Position numbers and translations under genes: made by a program. A stretch of 54,991 nucleotides of DNA from NCBI GenBank assembly GCA_026931725.1, contig JAIXLE010000025.1:1-54991 (forward strand), in the 5' to 3' direction. Each line of letters begins with the position of its first letter. Within the stretch, counting starts at the first letter, position 1. Source of the DNA: Bacteroidales bacterium. Lineage in GTDB: Bacteria > Planctomycetota > Planctomycetia > Gemmatales > Gemmataceae. A model generated the notes under the pieces. It was given only the letters and a program-made list of their open reading frames with translations, was not told where the DNA came from and did no database searches. Shown here in pieces: positions 24,426-32,830 of the stretch.

Positions 24426-27400
24426 TTCGGAACGAGGTAGGTGCCGAGGATTTTATCCTGCGGGCCGCGTTCCGGGTTTCGCAGGGCGATCAGCACATAC
24501 AACGGCAACAGAGCCAACGCGGCCAGTAGCAACCCCACCCGCAGTTCCCGTGCGTCGGGTTGGCTGGCTTGCACCCACAAACTCCCGAGTAACAGAGCCA
24601 CAATCGGGAACCAGATTAGCAGTTCCCGTGCCGCGCACAACCAGCGTCCGGCGAGTCGGCCATCTTGCCGTACCAGGGTGATGCTGGCGAGGGACATCGC
24701 CAACCCGCCTCGAAACACGAAGGCGAACACCGCCCACATCAGCGGCACGGCCAGCACGACCAAGGCCGCAATCATGGCCGCCCCTTTGCGGAACTCCATC
24801 GGCGGTTCGTCCCGCTTCCCGTAGGCGAATGCCAAGTAAATGTCCGCGTTCTCCTGAAAAGCGGCGCTGCTCGCATCGGGTTGCCCTTCGACGATCACGT
24901 TTTCCAATCGCCGGAGCATGTTTTGTTCGATTTCCAGGAGTCGGCCCCGGTGTAATTCCAGATTCGCTTGCCGCACGGTGAGCCAGGCATTCAAACGGTG
25001 AACCGTTTCATCGGCGGAATGGCTCATCAGTAGCGGTTCGAGCCGCACCCGGAGCGGGTCATCGTCCGGCAGTTGCCGGAGCCGGGTCAACGCGATCTGG
25101 CGGCGAACGGGGTCGGCCACCGCATCACGCACTTCCACCGGCCCCCAGACCTGCGCCGCCGAGAAGACGGCCAGCCCGAAGGTGAACAGCCCCGTAATGT
25201 GGAACATCACCAGCAACCCCACCGCGAGCATGGCTGCCTGGGCACCGAGTTGCGCCCCCCGCATCGTCGCCGTAACCTGTGCTGGGTAGTCGTGGTTTTC
25301 CATCAAATCCTGACGCAGCGACCCCAGATCGGAATACCCGGTTGCATCATCATCGAATAAGTGGTCGGTAATTTGGGCGGCGTGTGGGGGAATCGGAGCT
25401 TGCACGGGACCGCCTCCCGAACGCGGTTGCCCTTCCAGCGCCAGGGTGGTCACTTGCCGCAAAAACGGGATCGGCGGCAGTGGCCGAATGGCTGGCTCCT
25501 CGGGGTGCGTGGGATCCACGGATGGCGCGGAACCTGTGGGAATATCGAAATCCAGCAATTGTAAGCGTCCGCCCGGTTCGACCCAAAGTTGGGCCAGATC
25601 ATGCTTGGGCTCGTGGAATTGTTCCGCCGGTTCCGCGAGTAATTCATCTGTCAGTTGTTCAAGGATGGGGCGGGTTTCCGCCCAGGAAAGTGGTTGAGCC
25701 GGGGTGATCACATCAAGCAGGGGTGCCCCGTGTGGTGCGACATAGGCGACCCAGACCCGTTCGGTTCCACGCCAAGCGAGCGTGCCATATCCGACCCCCC
25801 GCAACCGGGCTGGGCGTGCCATCGGCAAATCGGCCGCGTCGGGCAAAGCGCGACCCGCGGCGAAGACATGGATGAGTACCTTGCGGCCCAGTCCTCGGTC
25901 TTCGGCGATCCAGAGTTCGCCACCATCGGGATGATCGCAGACTTTCCCCTTGATGGTAAAGCCGCCGATGTCCGTGGGCAGCGGAGTGACGGAAGGGCAA
26001 ATCTGATCGAGCGGGTTCGGATAACGGCTTTGCAGCAGGCGATGCCGAACGGGCCGAGGACGCTGCACCGTGCGAGAGCGGCTGATGCGATCGTGCAAAC
26101 CGCGATGCCCGAATCGGTCGGCTCGCAACTGCACGGCCAACCCGGTCAACCCCGCCAGGGCGATGATCCCGCCGACCAGTCGCAACGACGCGCCCGCATC
26201 CGGGGGGCTGACGACCCAGCCCATGCCGATCAGCGTGGCAAAGAGGATCGCATGGAAGACCGTCGAACGCAGCAACCCGGCTGGGATTCCTGGCGACCCG
26301 GTTTCGTGCAACCGCGTGACACGCAACCCCACCAGTCGCTTACCCGCCGTCCAACCGTAGTACCCTTCCAGTAACCCGAAGTAGACCAGGGCCACCAGAA
26401 AGTCGGCAATCGAAACCAGCGTCCCCGATGCCCAGAATGGCCACAGCATCTGCCAGTGGAGGAACCAATCGAGGGAAATGGCCGGGAGTTGTAGGATCAA
26501 TACGTCAATCATATAAGCGAGGGCCAGGGACCGTCGATGGGCGGGCCGCTGATTCGCGGGGAGCAGCGCTTGCAGCGCTTCCCGCAAATCATCGAGCGAT
26601 TGCCAGCGTCGTTCCCGTTCCCGTTCGAGCCCCCGCAAGATGATGCGATCGAGTTCTGGCGAGACTTTAGGAACCAGTCGCCGTACCGGGAGAACGGGTT
26701 CGGAAATGACCTTGGCGACCGCGGCCGTGGCGCTTTCGTGCTGATGCGGAGCCCGGCCCGTGAGCAGAAAATAGAGCGTGGCACAAATGGCGTAAATGTC
26801 CGAATCGTAGCCCACGGGTTCACCCCGAATCTGCTCGGGGGGGGCAAAGAGAATCGTTCCCAGAAACGCGCCGGATTGGGTCAACTGGTGATCGTCGCCT
26901 CCGCCGTTCGATACCAGGGACTTGCTGAGGCCGAAATCACCAACCTTCACGCGATCATCGCGGGTGATGAAGCAGTTGCTCGGCTTGACATCCCGGTGAA
27001 TCACGCCCATGCGGTGCGCTTCACGCAGCCCATCAATGACATCGAGAATCCGCGTAATCGCTTGTACAGATGATAGTGGGCCAGAAAAGTCCACCAGATC
27101 TTTCAGTGTTTTGCCCGGCATCAACTCCATCACGATGAACGGCCATCCCGCATCCGCATCGGCACGTAGGACGAACACACAACGGGGATGGTTGATCTGA
27201 CTGGCCACCCGTCCTTCCTGACGGAACCGTTCCACGGACACTCGACTACTGGCCAGTTTGGGCGACAGCAATTTCACGGCCACGCGGTGCCCGGAATCAT
27301 CGGTGCAGGCTTCGTAGACCGAACCCATGCCGCCCGCTCCGATAAAACGCACGAGCCGTAACCCGCCAATCCGATCTGGTGGCGCGGCCGGTTCGGATGC

Positions 27401-27586
27401 GGTATCCGTCGGTGGGCTCGTGGAGCCGGGCTTACCGGCTGGATAGTCGATCGTTTCCGTTGCGGCGGGTCGCGGTGCGGATGGGGAATGCAGGCGTTGT
27501 CCGCAAAACATGCAGAACTGTGGAGGATCGCCGGGATCGGCGGAATCCACGAGGACACGACAACAATTCGGGCAGGTCAAGGCCAT
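24422..27586 (-). CDS. Ser/Thr protein kinase with RDD membrane domain and degenerate second kinase domain
   Basis: This is a 1054-residue protein. A zinc-ribbon-like start (CPNCC at 5-9, CMFC at 25-28) precedes a full Hanks-type kinase: Gly loop GAGGMGSV (83-90), Lys105, HRDVKPSN (197-204) and DFG (217-219). An RDD-type domain with several helices follows (about 350-510, including DRFGHRGLHDRISR). A second kinase-like domain (about 545-780) has GELWIAEDRGLGRKVLIHVF, where the catalytic Lys is not in place, and LQLLDFD in place of DFG, so it is probably inactive. Several more membrane helices end the protein. It should sit in the membrane and phosphorylate cytoplasmic targets. The ATG at 27586 is preferred over a GTG at 27616. 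Confidence 0.9.
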   Translation of the reverse strand: MALTCPNCCRVLVDSADPGDPPQFCMFCGQRLHSPSAPRPAATETIDYPAGKPGSTSPPTDTASEPAAPPDRIGGLRLVRFIGAGGMGSVYEACTDDSGHRVAVKLLSPKLASSRVSVERFRQEGRVASQINHPRCVFVLRADADAGWPFIVMELMPGKTLKDLVDFSGPLSSVQAITRILDVIDGLREAHRMGVIHRDVKPSNCFITRDDRVKVGDFGLSKSLVSNGGGDDHQLTQSGAFLGTILFAPPEQIRGEPVGYDSDIYAICATLYFLLTGRAPHQHESATAAVAKVISEPVLPVRRLVPKVSPELDRIILRGLERERERRWQSLDDLREALQALLPANQRPAHRRSLALAYMIDVLILQLPAISLDWFLHWQMLWPFWASGTLVSIADFLVALVYFGLLEGYYGWTAGKRLVGLRVTRLHETGSPGIPAGLLRSTVFHAILFATLIGMGWVVSPPDAGASLRLVGGIIALAGLTGLAVQLRADRFGHRGLHDRISRSRTVQRPRPVRHRLLQSRYPNPLDQICPSVTPLPTDIGGFTIKGKVCDHPDGGELWIAEDRGLGRKVLIHVFAAGRALPDAADLPMARPARLRGVGYGTLAWRGTERVWVAYVAPHGAPLLDVITPAQPLSWAETRPILEQLTDELLAEPAEQFHEPKHDLAQLWVEPGGRLQLLDFDIPTGSAPSVDPTHPEEPAIRPLPPIPFLRQVTTLALEGQPRSGGGPVQAPIPPHAAQITDHLFDDDATGYSDLGSLRQDLMENHDYPAQVTATMRGAQLGAQAAMLAVGLLVMFHITGLFTFGLAVFSAAQVWGPVEVRDAVADPVRRQIALTRLRQLPDDDPLRVRLEPLLMSHSADETVHRLNAWLTVRQANLELHRGRLLEIEQNMLRRLENVIVEGQPDASSAAFQENADIYLAFAYGKRDEPPMEFRKGAAMIAALVVLAVPLMWAVFAFVFRGGLAMSLASITLVRQDGRLAGRWLCAARELLIWFPIVALLLGSLWVQASQPDARELRVGLLLAALALLPLYVLIALRNPERGPQDKILGTYLVPN

Positions 27587-27705
27587 TCCGAACCTGGGGA
27601 ACGAGGTTGCTTCCACACAAAGTCGTTCGACCCGTGCGCAGGGAAATTATCCAAATCTCCGCGGGAAACACAAGGAGCGTGATCGGCCAACCGCGTGAGA
27701 TTCTC

Positions 27706-28092
27706 TCAGAATCCATCATTTAGGCGATCGTAAAATCTTGGTCTGTCCGTGGTTGAGTCAGGGTTGGTGTCCGCGGATCCGGTTGTCACCGTCTCCGCTG
27801 GGGAGTGGATTTCCAGGCTCACCTGTTCGTCCATCGTGGGTGCGATGGTATCGAGCATCAGCGTGTTGCGGGGTTGCAGCCGTTCGGTCACATCGACGCT
27901 GAAAACGCCCTCCGCGATCGGGGAGCCGTTGAGATGCACCGTCACCGGGTTTACGCCCGCACAAACGATGCGGATGATCTCCTGCCCCGTGGGCAGCCGA
28001 GGTCGGCCAAAATGCCGGGTATGCCGGGTACGCCCATCGGGAAGCGGGGTCGATTCCCAGAAGCCGCGGAGCCGGATGCGATGGATGTTCAC
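27706..28092 (-). CDS. Small beta-rich hypothetical protein
   Basis: This protein of about 128 residues begins (V/M)NIHRIRLRGFWESTPLP and contains IIRIVCAGVNPVTVHLNG, then VFSVDVTERLQPRNTLML. The alternating hydrophobic pattern and the VHLNG / VTERL arrangement resemble a galactose-binding-like beta sandwich such as precedes glycosidase domains, here on its own. The GTG at 28092 overlaps the stop of the TPR gene (GTGA), a coupling used elsewhere in this window; an ATG at 28107 gives five more residues. No signal peptide is present. Function unknown. Confidence 0.7.
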   Translation of the reverse strand: MNIHRIRLRGFWESTPLPDGRTRHTRHFGRPRLPTGQEIIRIVCAGVNPVTVHLNGSPIAEGVFSVDVTERLQPRNTLMLDTIAPTMDEQVSLEIHSPAETVTTGSADTNPDSTTDRPRFYDRLNDGF

Positions 28093-29543
28093 GCTTTCGA
28101 TTCCCATTCGTCCAGCAGTTTGTTGATGTTCTTGTAGCCGAAATCCAGGTTCGCCAGTTCGTGCCCCATGTCGACGGCGCGGACCATGTCCCCCCGTTCG
28201 ACGGCGAGGCCCGCGAGTTGGTAGAGCGCTTCTTTCCGGGTATTTTCGTCGCTGGTTCCGGCGGCCTGGAGGGCATCTTCAAAATTCCGCTCCGCGAGCT
28301 TGGCGTTCTTTTTTCGGCGGAAGCTCAAACCCAAGTGCAAAGAGGCGCGTGCTTTCAGTTTCTCGTCCCGGCGTGCTTGTTGAAACTCCGCGATGGCCTC
28401 ATCGGGTTTGTCGAGCTTGTACAGTCGCAACCCCAGTTCGAGGCGATGGGTCAGATCACCGGGGAACCGTTCGGACTTGGTCCGCAGGATTTCCGTTTCT
28501 CGTGCGAGAATCTCACGGAGCAGCCGGGTGCGGAGCTGGGTCAGTTCTTCTTCCGTGGGGCCATCATCGTCATCATCGTCGGGGCCGCGGGCTTTGAGCT
28601 TTTTGAGCCGGGCTTCCGTTTCTTCGAGATTCTTCCGCAGCGGGATCAAATCGAGTTCCGCGAGTTCCAGTTGCAGGGTGAAATGGTTCCCGGTCGGCCC
28701 GAGTCCCTGCTGGAGTGCGGCGCGAGCGCGGTCCTCGGCTCCGTGACGGCGGTAGGTGGTGGCCAGTTGAATGTAGAGGCTCGGTTCGGTGGGGTCGGCC
28801 TCGATCCGTTTTTGAATCGCCTCGGTATCGCGGGTTTGCCGATCCTGGGGTGTCTCGATGGCGCCGGACGATTTGCGAATCGCCGCCGGGATCCCCGGTT
28901 CGGTGCCGTCCGCGGGTTTGACGTTGGCCTCGTATCCGCCGCGGGCAATCGTTTCACTGGCGAGCAGGTCTTTGGCTTTGTGTCGGGCTTCCACGTCGGT
29001 CGGTGCCGCTTGCGCGACGAGCTGCCAAAGGCCGATAGCGGCCTTGAAGTCACCGCGTTTCTCGAAGAGCCGGGCGAGGGCGCGGTTGAGGGTGGGGTCT
29101 TTCGGGTACTTTTGCCGAGCCTGATCGAGTGTGAACACGGCCAGATCGGTCAGGCCGAGATTGTCGAATGCTTCGGCCATGTCCATCTGCGTCCCCAGAT
29201 CCCACGGGTTCTTGCAGAGGACTTCTTCGCCAGCCTCGATGACTTTGAGAAACTCCCGGTTGGCCTTGGCTCGCTTCACCTTGGCCTTGAGGCTGGGCGT
29301 GCTGAGAAAGGCGAACTTGCTGCCGATGAGGTTGTTATCGTACTTTTCCTTCTGCGTGCGCCGGAGTGCTTGCCGATACAGGAAGTTCGCCGGGTCGATC
29401 TGACAGCAGAGCATGAAGAGTTGGATGGCGTAATCGAAGTTCTGCGTGGCACGGACTTGTTCCGCCCGTGCGAAATTCTCGGCGGCGACCCGACGTTTCT
29501 CGGGATCGGGTGTCGGAACTGTCGGCTGGCTGCGAGAGGTCAT
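28089..29543 (-). CDS. TPR-repeat protein
   Basis: The 484-residue protein is built of helical TPR-like repeats: ENFARAEQVRATQNFDYAIQ near the N terminus, NLGLTDLAVFTLDQARQKYP and ARLFEKRGDFKAAIGLWQL in the middle, and EAIAEFQQARRDEKLKARA and LYQLAGLAVERGDMVRAVD at the end. A run of six Asp (about residues 325-330) splits two blocks. No signal peptide or membrane segment is seen, so it is likely a cytoplasmic scaffold. Very similar TPR proteins are common in planctomycete genomes, but a partner is unknown. The downstream small gene is translationally coupled, and the kinase lies beyond it. Confidence 0.87.
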   Translation of the reverse strand: MTSRSQPTVPTPDPEKRRVAAENFARAEQVRATQNFDYAIQLFMLCCQIDPANFLYRQALRRTQKEKYDNNLIGSKFAFLSTPSLKAKVKRAKANREFLKVIEAGEEVLCKNPWDLGTQMDMAEAFDNLGLTDLAVFTLDQARQKYPKDPTLNRALARLFEKRGDFKAAIGLWQLVAQAAPTDVEARHKAKDLLASETIARGGYEANVKPADGTEPGIPAAIRKSSGAIETPQDRQTRDTEAIQKRIEADPTEPSLYIQLATTYRRHGAEDRARAALQQGLGPTGNHFTLQLELAELDLIPLRKNLEETEARLKKLKARGPDDDDDDGPTEEELTQLRTRLLREILARETEILRTKSERFPGDLTHRLELGLRLYKLDKPDEAIAEFQQARRDEKLKARASLHLGLSFRRKKNAKLAERNFEDALQAAGTSDENTRKEALYQLAGLAVERGDMVRAVDMGHELANLDFGYKNINKLLDEWESKA

Positions 29544-29637
29544 GGCGAAGTCCTGCGGACACCGTTCGCGGCTGAAATGGACAGCGCCATTGTAGCAGAT
29601 TCGCGGGAGTCGTAATACGGAATCGCCGCATCATCAG

Positions 29638-29683
29638 GAACCCTCGTCGTTCCTGCAAGCGGAATGCCGGGGGCACCCATTCC
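29638..29683 (-). terminator. Two small stem-loops after the BASS symporter
   Basis: GGAATG (29661-29666) pairs with CATTCC (29678-29683), and GGAAC with GTTCC around 29638-29653. They lie just downstream of the BASS stop on the minus strand. No T run is visible, so terminator activity is a guess. Confidence 0.3.
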
Positions 29684-29707
29684 GGCACTCCGACGGGAGA
29701 AAATCCC

Positions 29708-30634
29708 TCACTCCTCGGTTGCGGCACGCGGGGACAGCAGTCGCCACAACCCCGCCAGGAGGCTGCCGATCACGGAGTGCATCACGGCGGAGATCGCGCA
29801 CGGGACGGCTGTTTCCGGGGTGAAGTGCTGCTTCGCCAGGGCGGCTCCCAGGCCGGAATTCTGCATCCCCACTTCAATCGACACGGTCCGGGCATCCGCT
29901 TCCGCATAGCGGGACACGCGGGCGAGGGTGTAACCCAGCGCAAATCCGCCCAGGTGCAGCATCAGTAAAGCCCCCACCAGATCGAAACCGCTCGCGCTGA
30001 TGTGAGTAGCACTTTTTCCGACGATGGCTCCACAGATCAGAGCGATGGTCAACACCGAGATCAGCGGGGCGATCGGCAGCACCCGGCGGACCAACCCCGG
30101 AGTCAGTTCATGCAGGGCCAGCCCGAGAATCAACGGCAGCAACACGACCAGCAACACGCTTTGCAGCAACCCCAAAACATCCACGGCGACGTAGGTTCCT
30201 GCCAGCCAACCCGTGAGCAGTGGGGTCATGCCGATCGCCGCAACGGTGCTGGCCAAGGTCATCAACACCGAGAGAGGCACATTGGCCCGCGCCAGATAGG
30301 TCACGACGTTCGACGCGGTGCCGCCGGGACAGCAAGAAACCAGGATCACGCCGACGGCCAAATCGCGTGGCAGATCGAACACCACGGCCGCGGCGTACCC
30401 CAAAGGGGGCATGATGCCGAACTGGGCGAGCAACCCAAACGCCACCGCACGCGGCCGCCGTAGCACCCCGGCAAAGTCACTCGCGGTCAAGGTCATCCCC
30501 ATCCCGAGCATGATGACCGCGAGCCCTGGGACGATGTACGGATCGAACCAGATGAATGCATCGGGTTGAATCAAACCCACCACGAGCGCGAGCAACACCC
30601 ACAACGGAAAGAGATTCGTTAGCAACGACATCAT
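29708..30634 (-). CDS. Bile acid:sodium symporter (BASS) family protein
   Basis: The 308-residue membrane protein has about nine to ten hydrophobic segments. VILVSCCPGGTASNVVTYLA and VSIEVGMQNSGLGAALA match the two conserved crossover motifs of BASS transporters (GG.ASN and E.G.QN). These carry bile acids, pantoate, pyruvate or other organic anions with Na+; the substrate here is unknown. The open frame extends to 30739, but the extra residues are translated heptamer repeat (FQVSGF units), so I take the ATG at 30634. It is flanked upstream by the repeat array and the palindromic element. Confidence 0.92.
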   Translation of the reverse strand: MMSLLTNLFPLWVLLALVVGLIQPDAFIWFDPYIVPGLAVIMLGMGMTLTASDFAGVLRRPRAVAFGLLAQFGIMPPLGYAAAVVFDLPRDLAVGVILVSCCPGGTASNVVTYLARANVPLSVLMTLASTVAAIGMTPLLTGWLAGTYVAVDVLGLLQSVLLVVLLPLILGLALHELTPGLVRRVLPIAPLISVLTIALICGAIVGKSATHISASGFDLVGALLMLHLGGFALGYTLARVSRYAEADARTVSIEVGMQNSGLGAALAKQHFTPETAVPCAISAVMHSVIGSLLAGLWRLLSPRAATEE

Positions 30635-30657
30635 GATATGTCCCGGAGCATTTGCCA

Positions 30658-30706
30658 GGAACCTGAAACCTGAAACCTGAAACCCGAAACCTGAAACCTG
30701 AAACCC
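30658..30706 (-). repeat. Seven-copy heptamer array upstream of the BASS gene
   Basis: Seven perfectly phased 7-nt units on the plus strand read GGAACCT, GAAACCT, GAAACCT, GAAACCC, GAAACCT, GAAACCT, GAAACCC. The array lies 24 nt before the BASS start on the minus strand, where it reads as (A/G)GGTTTC units. It is the longest of the four arrays in the window. Confidence 0.9.
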
Positions 30707-30748
30707 AGAACGACACCGTGTTCTCGGTGAGCGAATCATGCAAGCCTA

Positions 30749-30803
30749 CCCCGGTTCAGTAGAACACACCGAACCGGGGATTGTCGTCCCCGGTTCGGTG
30801 TGT
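30749..30803. repeat. Palindromic intergenic element with alternative hairpins
   Basis: ACACACCGAACCGGGGA (30764-30780) pairs perfectly over 17 bp with 30787-30803, with loop TTGTCG. An upstream CCCCGGTTC (30749-30757) can instead pair with GAACCGGGG (30771-30779), so two exclusive structures are possible. Close relatives of the element occur twice at 40432-40512. It lies downstream of the FG-GAP gene on the minus strand and may serve as its terminator. Confidence 0.85.
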
Positions 30804-30847
30804 CCTCTCACTATTTCCCAATCAGACTGTCTTACTGGGTTTGTGTA

Positions 30848-32527
30848 TTAGGTGTTGACGTTGACTCCGCCGAGGAACGTCGATTCGTAGGCCAGGAAAT
30901 TGGCCAACTCGACTGGTGCGGTGCCGTTCTTCTCCGAGACATCCAGCACCCGCACGCGGGGCGTGTTCCCCGGCCCGGATGCGACGATGATTTCATCAAC
31001 CCCGTCACCGTTCCAGTCAATGGTGCCAATTCGAGCACCGCTGCGGATCACGCCGGGGAGAATAATTCCCATACCCGGTGTCGTCGATACCAAGGAGTTC
31101 GGAGCCTGCCCTGGTGCCAGTAAGTTTCCACTGGCCTGCTTCGTGTTTGTGTACAACCCTGTACCTGTATTCGGGCCAGAAGCCGGAATCTCATCGACCG
31201 GAATGTTGATGGTGTTCAACAGACCGCCCTTGTTGTTAAACGTCCGAACAATTCCCAAATCGGGGCCTGCGCCGCTCGTTATGATTTCGGCGAATCCATC
31301 GCCGTCTAAGTCGCCACCAGCCACAAATACACCATGTGTATTGTTGGCATCGCCAGCGTAAAAGGATAAGGTGGGATCGAAAGGCCGACCCAATGCCGTT
31401 CGCCGTCGCACCTCCACGAAATCGAATACTTTGATGTGTGGTGCCCCGCCTGTGCCAGGCGCGGTAATGATATAATCATTGGCGGTTCGAGACAAAGGGT
31501 CTGTATATCCTTGCGGCGCTGGCGGCGGTGCGAATCCCAGATCGGGACCATCAATATCCGCAGTCGCCACGCGAATTCCCGACCGCATGTTGGGGTCGTA
31601 AGCAAAGAATGTTGTTATGGTTGGCGTTGACAATATCCGCTGACTGACTGCGGAACCGTTAATAAAGATGATTCGAGTTGGTCCAATGAAATTGAGATTA
31701 CGGACTACGGAGAAATCAATAACCCCAACAATCGGTCCGCCGCCATCACCCGCTCCCACAACAACTTCTGCCTCGCCATCCGAGTCGACATCACCGACTG
31801 CTACGGTCGCGCCACCACGGAAATTCGGGTCAAAGAGGATACCCGAATAAATCATCGCTCCATCGACACCACTGAACACTTTGATATTGGCACTACCTCC
31901 CACTCCCGGAGCTGTGATAATATCATCAATGCCATCTAAATCAACATCGCCTGTGGCTACTCGGACACCACCTGTAAATGTGGCATCATAGGCGAGGAAT
32001 GATCGAACAATGTCCCCCGTTCCGTTGTTATACACTTTAACCAGGGGTGCCCCACCGGCATCGGCCCCCGTCACGAGATATTCTTGGTGAGGTTCGGTAA
32101 TATCAATGGTGACACAGCGCAGAGGAGCGACCGGAATTTCACCTGGCTCGTTAGGATCATTTTCATTACTGGCCAAGTAGTTAAATTGGATTCGTGTAAT
32201 CCGTTCGGGAAACTCATTCCCCGGCACGGTCAATGTAAAACTACCGTCTGGATTCAATTTTAAGGTGTCCGGCGGTAAGGCGCGGTCCGCACCGGTTACA
32301 AACAGATCACCTTGTTGTGTGACGGTGAGCACGGCTCCAAAGTCCACAGTACTATAATCGTTCGATAGTACCCCTTTCTCTGGGGGGACATAAAGAACCG
32401 CACCACGTTCGGCCGTGTAGAAATCGGGAATGAACCGCACAACCGGCGTGATCCGTTCTTCAAATTCCAACAACGACGGCATCACCCGATTCCGATCTGG
32501 GGCCGAGTGGGGTGTGGAACGAAACAT
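30848..32527 (-). CDS. FG-GAP/VCBS-repeat surface protein with planctomycete N-terminal motif
   Basis: This 559-residue protein starts MFRSTPHSAPDRNRVMPSLL and continues EFEERITPVVRF, the 'LE.R.TP' motif at the front of many planctomycete exported repeat proteins. After a beta domain with PDGSFTLTVPGN, about six FG-GAP-like repeats follow, each with FxGGVRVATGDVD-like and DLDGIDDIITAPG-like blocks whose Asp-rich loops could bind calcium. This suggests a seven-bladed beta propeller on the cell surface. AGGAG lies seven bases before the ATG at 32527, which decides the start against the open frame from 32608. The same repeats end the protein at 52959. Function could be adhesion; no catalytic domain is seen. 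Confidence 0.88.
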   Translation of the reverse strand: MFRSTPHSAPDRNRVMPSLLEFEERITPVVRFIPDFYTAERGAVLYVPPEKGVLSNDYSTVDFGAVLTVTQQGDLFVTGADRALPPDTLKLNPDGSFTLTVPGNEFPERITRIQFNYLASNENDPNEPGEIPVAPLRCVTIDITEPHQEYLVTGADAGGAPLVKVYNNGTGDIVRSFLAYDATFTGGVRVATGDVDLDGIDDIITAPGVGGSANIKVFSGVDGAMIYSGILFDPNFRGGATVAVGDVDSDGEAEVVVGAGDGGGPIVGVIDFSVVRNLNFIGPTRIIFINGSAVSQRILSTPTITTFFAYDPNMRSGIRVATADIDGPDLGFAPPPAPQGYTDPLSRTANDYIITAPGTGGAPHIKVFDFVEVRRRTALGRPFDPTLSFYAGDANNTHGVFVAGGDLDGDGFAEIITSGAGPDLGIVRTFNNKGGLLNTINIPVDEIPASGPNTGTGLYTNTKQASGNLLAPGQAPNSLVSTTPGMGIILPGVIRSGARIGTIDWNGDGVDEIIVASGPGNTPRVRVLDVSEKNGTAPVELANFLAYESTFLGGVNVNT

Positions 32528-32830
32528 GAGAAGGCTCCTGCCTAGAGTGTCAGCCGCCAATCCTGGGGCTGAGGCCGCTCTTGTGGGCCGTTCAACCGCG
32601 AGCTTCATGCTCAGGGTGGGCCAGAGTCGCCATCAGCCGAGTCTGACTCCGCAGACTCCTGCACCTTCTATCGCCCGTTCCGGCAGGCCGAACGACTGGA
32701 TAAGACGGCAAATCCCAAACGATACCCCCAATCGGGTTCCGTCTGTACCGATTGGGGTGATTGTTCGGGTGAATGAACGGAAGGGACGCGGGTTGCCCAG
32801 ATGCGACAACCCACAAGAAAGGGAGCGGCA
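32528..32830. other. 303-nt intergenic region with three stem-loops
   Basis: There is no gene here. GAGTCTG/CAGACTC (32639-32658), CCCCAATCGG/CCGATTGGGG (32726-32757) and GGGTTG/CAACCC (32790-32812) form stems of 7, 10 and 6 bp. The middle one is the best candidate terminator for the glycosyltransferase on the minus strand, though no T run follows. The AGGAG ribosome site of the FG-GAP gene is at its left end. Confidence 0.55.

Noticed and set aside
30635..30739. N-terminal extension of the BASS symporter
   Set aside because: The residues (FQVSGF units) are translated heptamer repeat; the family starts at MMSLLTNLF.
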